Assembly: GCF_000482725.1 (NCBI RefSeq)
Contig: NZ_AXWP01000041.1
Location: forward strand, 15,699-72,912
Source of the DNA: Psychromonas arctica DSM 14288
GTDB lineage: Bacteria > Pseudomonadota > Gammaproteobacteria > Enterobacterales > Psychromonadaceae
Direction: 5' to 3'
DNA length: 57,214 nt
Shown here: positions 45,874 through 54,344 of the stretch, in pieces
How the letters are laid out: every line of letters starts with the position of its first letter
Numbering within the stretch: the first letter of the stretch is position 1
The notes under the pieces: model-generated
What the model was told of the DNA's origin: nothing
The model's database searches: none
What the model saw: only the letters and a program-made list of their open reading frames with translations
Translations under genes and position numbers: made by a program

Positions 45874-47115
45874 TTAAAGCATATAATCTTCAGGAAGTTC
45901 AATTTGTGCGACACCCGTTGCAATAGCAGCACGTGCAACAGCACCTGCGACACTTTTCAATAAACGAGGATCCATAGGTTTAGGAATAATATAATTTTTA
46001 CCAAAATCGAGAGATTCATAACCACTTGCTTTAAGAACAGACTCTGGCACTGGCAGTTTTGCAATCGCACGAATTGCATTAACAGCAGCTACTTTCATTT
46101 CATCATTGATGTCCGTTGCACGAACATCTAAAGCACCACGGAAGATGAACGGGAAACAAAGTACATTATTAACTTGGTTAGGGTAATCACTGCGTCCTGT
46201 CGCCATAATCAAATCATCGCGTACTGAGTGTGCTAATTCAGGGTTAATTTCAGGATCTGGGTTTGAGCAAGCAAAAATAACTGGATTCGGAGCCATTAGT
46301 TTAACATCGTCAGCACCTAATACATTCGGGCCAGATACCCCCACAAATACGTCTGCACCACAAATAACATCTTGCAAAGTGCGTTGGTCAGTATTATTGG
46401 CAAAACGTTGTTTATATTCATTGATATCGTCACGACGAGTATGAATTACCCCTTTACGGTCCAACATGTAAATCTTTTCACGCAACGCGCCACATTTAAT
46501 CAATAATTCCATACAAGCAATGGCTGCTGCACCAGCGCCCATACAGACAATTTTAGACTCTTCAATTTTTTTACCTTGAATATCTAACGCATTGATCATT
46601 GCCGCTGCGGTTACAATTGCAGTGCCGTGCTGGTCATCGTGGAAAACCGGAATATTACAGCGTTGCTTTAGCTCTTTTTCAATTTCAAAACATTCAGGTG
46701 CTTTAATATCTTCAAGATTAATACCACCAAAGGTATCTGCTATATTAGCCACAGTATTAATAAACTCTTCTGGTGTACGATGCTTTACTTCAATATCGAC
46801 CGCATCAAGGTTTGCAAAGCGTTTAAATAATAATGCTTTACCTTCCATTACAGGCTTAGAAGCTAACGGGCCTAAATTACCTAGCCCTAAAATAGCCGTA
46901 CCATTAGTGATCACAGCAACTAAATTACCTTTCGCGGTATATTTATAAACATCATCAGGGTTAGCGGCAATCTCTCTAACCGGCTCAGCAACACCTGGAC
47001 TATATGCTAATGATAAATCTTCAGCTGTTTCAGCTGAAGTTGTAAGCTCAACGCTTATTTTTCCTGGTTTAGGAAAAGCGTGGTAATCAAGGGCTTGTTG
47101 GCGAAAATCTGACAT
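45874..47115 (-). CDS. Malic enzyme (oxaloacetate-decarboxylating), short form
   Basis: A 413-residue malic enzyme that turns malate into pyruvate and CO2 with NAD(P)+. It begins FRQQALDYHAFPKPGKISVE, and shows AYSPGVAEPVREIA, the catalytic-loop segment FGGINLEDIKAPECFEIE and the dinucleotide loop VCMGAGAAAIACMELL (about 188-203). It corresponds to the N-terminal catalytic half of MaeB and lacks the phosphotransacetylase-like domain, as in many short malic enzymes. Cofactor preference cannot be told. It lies between rpmE and the carboxylase fusion; malic enzyme can supply NADPH for lipid synthesis, which is a tempting but unproven link to the carboxylase. Confidence 0.93.
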   Translation of the reverse strand: MSDFRQQALDYHAFPKPGKISVELTTSAETAEDLSLAYSPGVAEPVREIAANPDDVYKYTAKGNLVAVITNGTAILGLGNLGPLASKPVMEGKALLFKRFANLDAVDIEVKHRTPEEFINTVANIADTFGGINLEDIKAPECFEIEKELKQRCNIPVFHDDQHGTAIVTAAAMINALDIQGKKIEESKIVCMGAGAAAIACMELLIKCGALREKIYMLDRKGVIHTRRDDINEYKQRFANNTDQRTLQDVICGADVFVGVSGPNVLGADDVKLMAPNPVIFACSNPDPEINPELAHSVRDDLIMATGRSDYPNQVNNVLCFPFIFRGALDVRATDINDEMKVAAVNAIRAIAKLPVPESVLKASGYESLDFGKNYIIPKPMDPRLLKSVAGAVARAAIATGVAQIELPEDYML

Positions 47116-47300
47116 CTATAAATTCCATTCGAATAGGCTAAATTGCTTAAAAAAATAAGCATAAAAATAAAAGTGTGATGATAATCAAGTTTTAACCAAA
47201 ATCACAGGGCTAATTTGCAGTATTGTAACAGCTCAAACAAGCTAGGGTTGTAATGGAAGGCAATATTTAGAAAAAAAGTAAATTTCAGGTTTACAGATAC

Positions 47301-47328
47301 AAAAAAAGCACCCTAAGGTGCTTTTTAA
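47301..47328 (-). terminator. Terminator after rpmE
   Basis: AAAAAGCACC and GGTGCTTTTT pair around CTAA (stem about 47303-47326), with A/T runs on both sides. It lies 17 bases past the L31 stop. Confidence 0.85.
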
Positions 47329-47344
47329 AAACGTGGTAGTTATC

Positions 47345-47560
47345 TTATTTAGAAGATAAAGCACCGAAACGTTTTTTGAACTTGTCAATACGACCGCCAG
47401 TATCAACAACACGTTGAGTACCAGTGTAGAATGGGTGACAAGCTGAACAAATATCTAAAGTTAACTCTTCTTTACCAAGAGTAGAACCAACTTTGATTAC
47501 ATTACCACATGAACAAGTAGCAGTAACTAATTTGTATTCTGGATGAATATCATTTTTCAT
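47345..47560 (-). CDS. rpmE: 50S ribosomal protein L31, zinc-binding form
   Basis: A 71-residue L31 of the cysteine-containing (C+) type: Cys16 and Cys18 in [10 protein letters not shown], and Cys37-x2-Cys40 in [11 protein letters not shown] bind zinc. It ends VDKF-like [13 protein letters not shown]. It is divergent from priA, as in E. coli. The start has AAGAGG upstream. The leader of about 95 bases could allow autoregulation, as described for E. coli L31, but no specific structure was identified. Confidence 0.96.
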   Translation of the reverse strand: MKNDIHPEYKLVTATCSCGNVIKVGSTLGKEELTLDICSACHPFYTGTQRVVDTGGRIDKFKKRFGALSSK

Positions 47561-47960
47561 AGGGAAAACCTCTTTTAGGCCGTATCGCTGCTCAGCTTGA
47601 ATGAATTATTTCACTCAACAAAGTACCACACGTATTTTTCATTAAATTTCAGGTTGCGGATTGTATAGTAATGGGCAATAAAAGTACAACTTAAAATAAC
47701 CAAAAATAACAACTTTATTTTCAGTATTAAAAAAACTTAATGGTCTTCACTATTTTATTATTATTATCATACAGATACAAAATCAACAAGCCCTTAAGAG
47801 GCATGGATGGTAAGTCTAGTTGAGAGGTATCAATGAGAGGCATAAAATGAAATACAGATAAGTATAAATTGATTAATTTAGCAGACTTAAACAGAACCCT
47901 TTCCATAAACAGGTTACAATGTTTAATCCTAATGATGTATTAACTTAAAACAGATCTTCT
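47561..47960. promoter_or_regulatory. Divergent rpmE/priA promoter region
   Basis: 400 bp without a gene. A plausible rpmE promoter on the minus strand is TTGTAC (47684-47689), 18 bases, TACAAT (47660-47665). For priA no clear -35/-10 pair was found. The central part (about 47700-47860) is AT-rich with no recognisable structure. Confidence 0.4.
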
Positions 47961-50195
47961 ATGACTCAATTAATAATTTGCAGAGTGGCACTGGCGATTC
48001 CTTTACATAAGCAATTTGATTACTTGCTTCCAGCCTACCTCCATCCAGAAGACCTAAACTCATTAATTGGCAGTCGTGTGCTCGTCCCTTTTGGCGGTGG
48101 CCACCGAAAACAAGTCGGGGTGATCACTGCGACACCAGCGCAATCTGACTATGCCATCGAAAAATTAAAATCAATTTCACAATTGTTGGATCAACAAGCA
48201 TTATTAAGTCATAGCTTATATAAGTTATTAAACTGGGCAGCGATCTATTATCAGCATCCTTTTGGTGATGTCTTTCAACAAGCTATCCCTACTTTGTTGC
48301 GCAAAGGAAAACCCGCCACCTTTAAAGCTCAAGAATATTGGAAATTGAAACAAGCTGATAGTGATATAAGCCAGTTAACAAGGGCGAAAAAGCAATATCA
48401 AGCAGCACAACTATTACAAGTATCAGCACTCAGTTATGATCAATTAAAAGAGAACAATGTCAGCCGAGCGACATTAAATAGCCTGCAAGAAAAACAACTG
48501 GTCACACGGTATGAAGAAATCCCAGCTAGCAATCTAGAGTGGGCAGAATCCTTACAAGAGCTGCAGCAAAAACCTCAATTGAGCACAGAACAAGCGCTTG
48601 CTATAACCAGTGTGACGCAGCAATTAAATAAATTTAAATGTTACTTGTTGGAAGGGATCACTGGCAGTGGTAAAACAGAAGTTTACCTTAATATATTGAA
48701 AGCGGTCTTAGAAAAAGGTCAACAAGCATTAATTATCGTACCAGAAATTGGGTTAACGCCACAGACCATTAAGCGCTTCAAAGCACGCTTTAGTGTGCCC
48801 ATCTATTTAAAACATTCTGCATTAAACGAACAGCAACAACTGGAAACTTGGTTGCACGCTAAACAAGGTAGTGCTGCGATTGTGATTGGGACTCGAAGTG
48901 CCATTTTTAGTGATTTTAAAAACCTTGGGTTAATTATTTTAGATGAAGAGCATGATGCATCTTTTAAACAACAAGACAGCTTTCGTTATCATGCACGTGA
49001 TTTTGCGATTAAACGCGCCTCTCAAGAAAACATTCCTATTTTACTAGGATCTGCGACGCCTGCTTTTGAATCACTTAATAATGCATTATCAGGTCGTTAC
49101 CAGCATCTATTTTTGACACATCGAGCGGGCAATGCGACTCCCCCTAGAAATGACTTAATTAATCTGACGGGATTACCGCTTAAGTCAGGATTATCACCAC
49201 AATTAATCGAACTGATGCAACAACATCTTGATAAAAACAATCAGGTTATTTTATTTTTAAATCGCCGTGGTTACGCCCCCGTTTTAATGTGTCATGAATG
49301 TGGATGGCTGGCAAAATGTCAGCGTTGTGATGCTTTTTACACTTACCATAAAAGTGCAAACTATCTACATTGTCATCACTGTATGGCGACACATCCGGTA
49401 CCAGAACAATGTCATGATTGTGGTTCTACCAACTTGCACTCTACCGGTGTAGGGACAGAGCAACTGGAAGAAACATTAACGCAGTTATTCCCAGATCATA
49501 AAACGGTGAGAATTGATCGAGACAATACGCGTAAAAAAGATAGTTTTAACGAATATCTCAACGATATTAACAGCGGTAAATATAAAATATTACTGGGTAC
49601 TCAAATGCTAGCCAAAGGACATCATTTTCCAGATGTTACGTTAGTGGCTTTGGTTGATGTTGATGGAGCCCTGTTTAGTAATGATTTTAGAGCGAGTGAA
49701 AGGTTGGGCCAATTATTCACGCAAGTAGCAGGTCGAGCAGGCCGAGCAGAAAAGAAAGGACAAGTGGTTCTACAAACTTTCCACCCCGAGCATAACCTAT
49801 TACAAGAGTTAGTTAATAATGGTTATGGTGATTTTTCTCGCAGTGCTTTACAGGAACGAAAAATGGCTCAATTACCGCCATTTTCTTATCAAGCTTTAAT
49901 TAGAGCGGAATCATTGAATGCAACACAGGCAGAAAACTTCCTGACTCTGTGCAAACAAACATTAAACCAAATAGCACAAAATAATAAAGTCAGTGATCGT
50001 CTACTGATACTAGGCCCAATTGCCGCATCAATGGAAAGGCGTGCAGGAAAATATCGTTTTCAATTACTGATACAAAGTGAACAGAGAGTTTTAGTCACTA
50101 AAACATTAAATATTGCGTTAACACATTTTGAAAAAATACCAGAGGGGAGAAAGGTACGTTGGTCAATTGATGTTGACCCGATTGATTTTATTTAA
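47961..50195 (+). CDS. priA: Primosomal helicase PriA
   Basis: A 744-residue 3'-5' helicase that restarts stalled replication forks. Walker A GITGSGKTEVY (Lys238), Walker B LDEEHD (328-333), and eight zinc-binding cysteines spread through CHECGWLAKCQRC and CHHCMATHPVPEQCHDC (about 445-495). The helicase C-terminal motif QVAGRAGRAEKKGQV is intact. N-terminal 3' DNA-binding domain is present (VALAIPLHKQFDYLLP). Full length, with a terminator shared with convergent relA. Confidence 0.96.
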   Translation: MTQLIICRVALAIPLHKQFDYLLPAYLHPEDLNSLIGSRVLVPFGGGHRKQVGVITATPAQSDYAIEKLKSISQLLDQQALLSHSLYKLLNWAAIYYQHPFGDVFQQAIPTLLRKGKPATFKAQEYWKLKQADSDISQLTRAKKQYQAAQLLQVSALSYDQLKENNVSRATLNSLQEKQLVTRYEEIPASNLEWAESLQELQQKPQLSTEQALAITSVTQQLNKFKCYLLEGITGSGKTEVYLNILKAVLEKGQQALIIVPEIGLTPQTIKRFKARFSVPIYLKHSALNEQQQLETWLHAKQGSAAIVIGTRSAIFSDFKNLGLIILDEEHDASFKQQDSFRYHARDFAIKRASQENIPILLGSATPAFESLNNALSGRYQHLFLTHRAGNATPPRNDLINLTGLPLKSGLSPQLIELMQQHLDKNNQVILFLNRRGYAPVLMCHECGWLAKCQRCDAFYTYHKSANYLHCHHCMATHPVPEQCHDCGSTNLHSTGVGTEQLEETLTQLFPDHKTVRIDRDNTRKKDSFNEYLNDINSGKYKILLGTQMLAKGHHFPDVTLVALVDVDGALFSNDFRASERLGQLFTQVAGRAGRAEKKGQVVLQTFHPEHNLLQELVNNGYGDFSRSALQERKMAQLPPFSYQALIRAESLNATQAENFLTLCKQTLNQIAQNNKVSDRLLILGPIAASMERRAGKYRFQLLIQSEQRVLVTKTLNIALTHFEKIPEGRKVRWSIDVDPIDFI

Positions 50196-50241
50196 TGCCA
50201 ACTACTATTGGATAGCAAGTGCAGTAGTTCACTGATGACTC

Positions 50242-50377
50242 ATTGAGCTACTGAACTGCTGAGCTATTGAACTATTGAGCTGCTAAGCTATTGAGCTGCT
50301 GAACTATTGAACTACTGAACTACTGAACTATTGAGCTATTGAACTGCTGAACTGCTGAACTGCTGAACTATTGAGCT
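50242..50377. repeat. Seventeen tandem 8-bp repeats (RYTGARCT)
   Basis: 136 bases made of exactly 17 units of 8 bp. Units include ATTGAGCT, ATTGAACT, ACTGAACT, GCTGAACT and GCTGAGCT; one unit (GCTAAGCT at 50282) departs from the pattern. The consensus is purine, pyrimidine, TGA, purine, CT. The array lies between convergent priA and relA, after the priA stop and before the shared terminator. It is transcribed as priA 3' RNA. The period is not a multiple of three and no ORF uses it. Confidence 0.95.
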
Positions 50378-50391
50378 ATTAAACAAAGCAT

Positions 50392-50425
50392 AAAGCCACT
50401 TATTTCTGTTGAAATAAGTGGCTTT
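50392..50425. terminator. Bidirectional terminator of priA and relA
   Basis: AAAGCCACTTATTTC (50392-50406) and GAAATAAGTGGCTTT (50411-50425) form a perfect 15-bp stem with a TGTT loop. A/T flanks allow it to stop transcription from both sides. Confidence 0.85.
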
Positions 50426-50464
50426 ATTTATAAACAGACTTTATCTATTTATAGATCGCTTAGC

Positions 50465-52678
50465 TTACAACCGATGCGCGTCAGATACATCTTTAAGCTG
50501 TTTTAGCTTCACTAATAATTTATTAATCTCTTTATTGTTTTGAACCTCTAAGGATAGATCAATAATGGCCGTTAATGTTTTAGTGTTCGTTTGACTGTGT
50601 ACGCCCAATAAATTTACCTTTTCATTGGATAATACCGTGGTGATATCCTTTAACAATCCGCTTCTATCATCTGCAATTAAGCGAAGCGTTAATGTATAAC
50701 CCGATGATTGCGAATCCCCCCAATTAGCACTAATAATACGTTCAGGGTGGGCTTCTTCTAGGTCAGCTAATTGCTCACAGTTACTTTTGTGAATAGAAAT
50801 ACCACGCCCTTGAGTTATATAACCGACAATTTCCTCACCAGGTACTGGTTGGCAACACCTTGCAATGTTATGCATTAAGTTACCCACGCCATCAATAATG
50901 ATATCTTTGCCTGTATTTTTAGGCGTAATTTGTGTCTTGCGGTTTTGTAACTCTAATAACGCGGCAGCATCTTGTTGTTCTAGGGTTTTTTGATGATAAA
51001 ACCCATCTAAAAAGTGTACCAATTGATTAATACGTAAATCACCATTACCAATTCCTGCATAAATATCATCAGCACTGCCCACGTTAAAGCGCGAGATCGC
51101 AGGTGTTATATCGGCAAGCTTTAAATTAATCTTAACCAATTCAACTTCTAACAACTCACGTCCTGCAATGATATTTTTGTCTCGATCCTGTTTTCTAAAC
51201 CAAGTCGCGACTTTATGACGAGCACGCGGAGCATTAATATAACCGAGCTGTGGATTTAACCAATCTCTGCTTGGGTTAGCTTCTTTTTGAGTAAGAATTT
51301 CAACTTGGTCACCGGTTTTTAACTGATAAGTAAATGGAACGATGTGATTGGCAATTTTTGCACCGATACAACGATGTCCAATTTGACTATGAATATAATA
51401 AGCGAAATCGAGTGGCGTCGACCCCGCTGGCATATCAATCACTTCTCCCTTTGGTGTAAATACATACACACGGTCATCAAAGACCTGGCTTCGAATCTCC
51501 TCAACTAAATCATCACCGTCACTCATATCCTCTTGCCATGCTAAGAGTTTACGCAACCAGGCTATTTTTTCTTCGTAATTACTCGCTGACTTTCCACCAG
51601 CACTGCCTTCTTTGTATTTCCAATGCGCAGCAACCCCCATTTCAGAGTCTTCATGCATTTGTTGGGTACGTATTTGTACTTCAACAGGCTTACCGCTATC
51701 GCCTAAAACAACCGTATGAATAGATTGATAACCGTTAGGTTTAGGGTTAGCAATATAATCATCAAATTCACGAGGAATATGTCGCCATTTAGTATGAATA
51801 GCGCCTAATGCGGCATAACAATCCTGCAGTTTTTCAACCACAACACGTACTGCCCTTACATCATATAATTCATCAAATTTAAGGTCTTTTTTCTGCATTT
51901 TTCTATAAATGCTGTAGATATGCTTAGGTCGCCCATAAGCAGTCCCCGTTATGTTCATCTCATTTAATGATGATTTAACGGTTTCAACAAAATTTTGAAT
52001 ATAATTTTCACGATCGATACGCTTTTCATCAAGCTGTTTAGCAATATTTTTATAGGTTTCAGCTTGTAGGTAACGAAAAGACAGATCTTCAAGCTCCCAC
52101 TTCAACTGCCCTATTCCTAAACGATTTGCTAAAGGAGCGTAAATGGTTGATATTTCATGAGCAAGTTGCACTTTTGTATCTTCGTCGGCAATTTTAACCT
52201 GGCGTAAATAACAAATACGTTCAGCAAGTTTAATCACCACTGCACGAACATCTTCTACCATCGCTAATAACATGTGGCGTAAATTATCAACTTGAGACGC
52301 AGTACTTTTTTTACCGCCTCTATCTTGTAAAGCGCGAATACCTTCCATTTCCATCGCGCCTTTGGCTAATTTAGCAATGCGCTTTGGCCACAACTCATCA
52401 ATTTTTTCAGCGCTTAAAACATCTTGAGCTAGTAAAGGAAAGATTAGTGCTGCATTTAAAGTATCCATGTCCATGTTTAGAGTGACCAGTATTTCAACCA
52501 TTTCACATCCAAGCTTCAATGCAACGATCTGCTGTTCGGAGTCACATAATTCACTGACTTTATTGTAATTATCAAATAAATTATTTTGATCTTGTTTACT
52601 TAAGCCAAAGGTTGTCACCCATTTCTCAGGGTCATTTAATGCACTTTGGTAAAAGTGTGTATCACGAACTGAAACCAT
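50465..52678 (-). CDS. relA: (p)ppGpp synthetase RelA
   Basis: A 737-residue ribosome-associated alarmone synthetase. The N-terminal hydrolase-like domain lacks the HD pair (ALIFPLLAQDVLSAEKI where SpoT has it), which separates RelA from SpoT. The synthetase domain (about 235-375) has RPKHIYSIYRKMQKK and DELYDVRAVRVVVE. TGS domain (about 410-470, VYVFTPKGEVIDMPAGSTPLDFAY in part), a Cys/His zinc-finger segment (IARCCQPVPGEEIVGYIT) and a C-terminal ACT domain follow. It makes pppGpp during amino-acid starvation. Next gene upstream on the same strand is rlmD, as in E. coli. Confidence 0.96.
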   Translation of the reverse strand: MVSVRDTHFYQSALNDPEKWVTTFGLSKQDQNNLFDNYNKVSELCDSEQQIVALKLGCEMVEILVTLNMDMDTLNAALIFPLLAQDVLSAEKIDELWPKRIAKLAKGAMEMEGIRALQDRGGKKSTASQVDNLRHMLLAMVEDVRAVVIKLAERICYLRQVKIADEDTKVQLAHEISTIYAPLANRLGIGQLKWELEDLSFRYLQAETYKNIAKQLDEKRIDRENYIQNFVETVKSSLNEMNITGTAYGRPKHIYSIYRKMQKKDLKFDELYDVRAVRVVVEKLQDCYAALGAIHTKWRHIPREFDDYIANPKPNGYQSIHTVVLGDSGKPVEVQIRTQQMHEDSEMGVAAHWKYKEGSAGGKSASNYEEKIAWLRKLLAWQEDMSDGDDLVEEIRSQVFDDRVYVFTPKGEVIDMPAGSTPLDFAYYIHSQIGHRCIGAKIANHIVPFTYQLKTGDQVEILTQKEANPSRDWLNPQLGYINAPRARHKVATWFRKQDRDKNIIAGRELLEVELVKINLKLADITPAISRFNVGSADDIYAGIGNGDLRINQLVHFLDGFYHQKTLEQQDAAALLELQNRKTQITPKNTGKDIIIDGVGNLMHNIARCCQPVPGEEIVGYITQGRGISIHKSNCEQLADLEEAHPERIISANWGDSQSSGYTLTLRLIADDRSGLLKDITTVLSNEKVNLLGVHSQTNTKTLTAIIDLSLEVQNNKEINKLLVKLKQLKDVSDAHRL

Positions 52679-52888
52679 CTAATACTCCAAAAAATCAACT
52701 GAATCTTTTCGATTACAAGCAAACAATGAATACTAAAGCACTGTTAACATGCTCCTTTAAAACTGAGACTTTAAAGACGAATTTTAATGCAGCCTCAGCA
52801 GATCCTAATAATACTAAAAAACACCCAATGATAAACAGATTGGATATTTTGTTCTCATTTGAATTAAAACTTTATTACGCTATAAATA

Positions 52889-54229
52889 TTACTTATTTTT
52901 GACAAATAATGCCATCGATTCCACATGCGCAGTTTGTGGGAACATATCGACTAAGCCTAATTTATCAAGTTTATAGCCCTGCTCTAAAAGCAACTGGCTA
53001 TCCCTCGCTAAAGTCACAGGATCACAAGAAACATAGACAATATGCGTTGGTTTTTTATTGGCGACAAACGCCATACATTCAGCAGCACCAGCACGCGCAG
53101 GATCTAATAATATTTTGTTATATTCTTGCTTTGACCATTGTGCATTTAATGCGTTCAGATCACTTAAGTCAGCTTGGTAAAATTGCGCATTATTTATTTG
53201 GCAATGTTTGGCATTCTCTGTGGCACGGTCGACCATTTTTTGAATACCTTCCACTCCAACCACTTGTTTAGCAATTTTTGCGATAGGTAACGTAAAGTTA
53301 CCCAGTCCACAAAATAAGTCCAATACTTGGTCAGTTTCGTTTAATGCGAGCCAATTCATTGCTTGCATGACCATTTTTTCGTTAACCACAGCATTTACTT
53401 GAAGAAAATCATCAACGTTAAATCCAAACTGGCAATCTTGCTCTGGTAAGGAGTAAGATAATTGATGCTCTGTCGTTAAACATGTGATGGTGGTTGGGTT
53501 GCTTTGTGCATAAAACTGTAATTGATGTTGTTCAGAAAAAGCGATAATCAACTGTACATCTTGTTCAGAAAGCGGTTTGAGATGACGCAATAAAACTGCC
53601 ACCGTATTTTCAGCTTCAACTAACTCAATATGGCCAAGTGCCGCTTTACCTTGCAGTTGGTTTAATAAGGCTTTAATTGGTAAAATTAACTGCGATAACG
53701 CAGGTTTTAATACCGGACAAATTTGTTGATTAATTAGTTCGCTACTTTTGGAGCGACGAAACCCCATCTGTACTTTTTTAGTCTTTTTATCATAGAGCAC
53801 ACCAAAACGTGCACAACGACGATAGGCCCAAGCATCAGATTGCAAAGTGGCTTCTAAGTATTCAGGCTTATATTTAGCAAACCGTTCAAATAAACTTAAT
53901 ACACCTTGCTGTTTTATCTCAATTTGAGCACTTTGCTCAATGTGCTGTAAGTGGCAACCACCACATTCTTGATAGTGCTGACAATGCGGGGTTATACGTA
54001 ATTCACTGGCTTTATGTATTTTGATAATAGACGCTTTTTTATAACGTTTTTTATCTTCCTCAATGGAAACATCCAATACTTCCCCGATCAATCCACCTTC
54101 TACAAACAATGGTTTGTTTTGATGAAATAACATGCCACGAGCTTGATGATCGAGTTTATCAATCTGACAATGTTTAATTACTTTGTTATTTTGCTTGTTT
54201 GTGCGCGATGCTTTGAAGAACTGAGCCAT
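52889..54229 (-). CDS. rlmD: 23S rRNA m5U1939 methyltransferase RlmD
   Basis: A 446-residue RNA methyltransferase. N-terminal TRAM domain (about 15-75), then the [4Fe-4S] ligands C83, C89 and C92 in HCQHYQECGGCHLQH plus a fourth Cys in QQICPVLKP, SAM motif DLFCGLGNFTLPIA (about 304-317), and the catalytic Cys in YVSCDPVTLARD (about 400-411). Divergent from barA and 210 bases upstream of relA on the same strand, the same order as in E. coli. Normal length. Confidence 0.95.
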   Translation of the reverse strand: MAQFFKASRTNKQNNKVIKHCQIDKLDHQARGMLFHQNKPLFVEGGLIGEVLDVSIEEDKKRYKKASIIKIHKASELRITPHCQHYQECGGCHLQHIEQSAQIEIKQQGVLSLFERFAKYKPEYLEATLQSDAWAYRRCARFGVLYDKKTKKVQMGFRRSKSSELINQQICPVLKPALSQLILPIKALLNQLQGKAALGHIELVEAENTVAVLLRHLKPLSEQDVQLIIAFSEQHQLQFYAQSNPTTITCLTTEHQLSYSLPEQDCQFGFNVDDFLQVNAVVNEKMVMQAMNWLALNETDQVLDLFCGLGNFTLPIAKIAKQVVGVEGIQKMVDRATENAKHCQINNAQFYQADLSDLNALNAQWSKQEYNKILLDPARAGAAECMAFVANKKPTHIVYVSCDPVTLARDSQLLLEQGYKLDKLGLVDMFPQTAHVESMALFVKNK

Positions 54230-54344
54230 AAATATTTCACAGGTGAAGTAAGCTATGCCATGATAGCGATTACGTTTATCGGTACACTATTGTCACATAA
54301 AACATGCAAGCATTCATTACTCCATTGAAATTAGACTTTATCCT

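Noticed and set aside
50242-50377. CRISPR-like array
   Set aside because: Units are 8 bp and contiguous with no spacers, and no cas gene is near.
52612-52902. 96-codon frame between relA and rlmD on the plus strand
   Set aside because: It overlaps the relA start in antisense, has no family resemblance, and composition is that of intergenic DNA.
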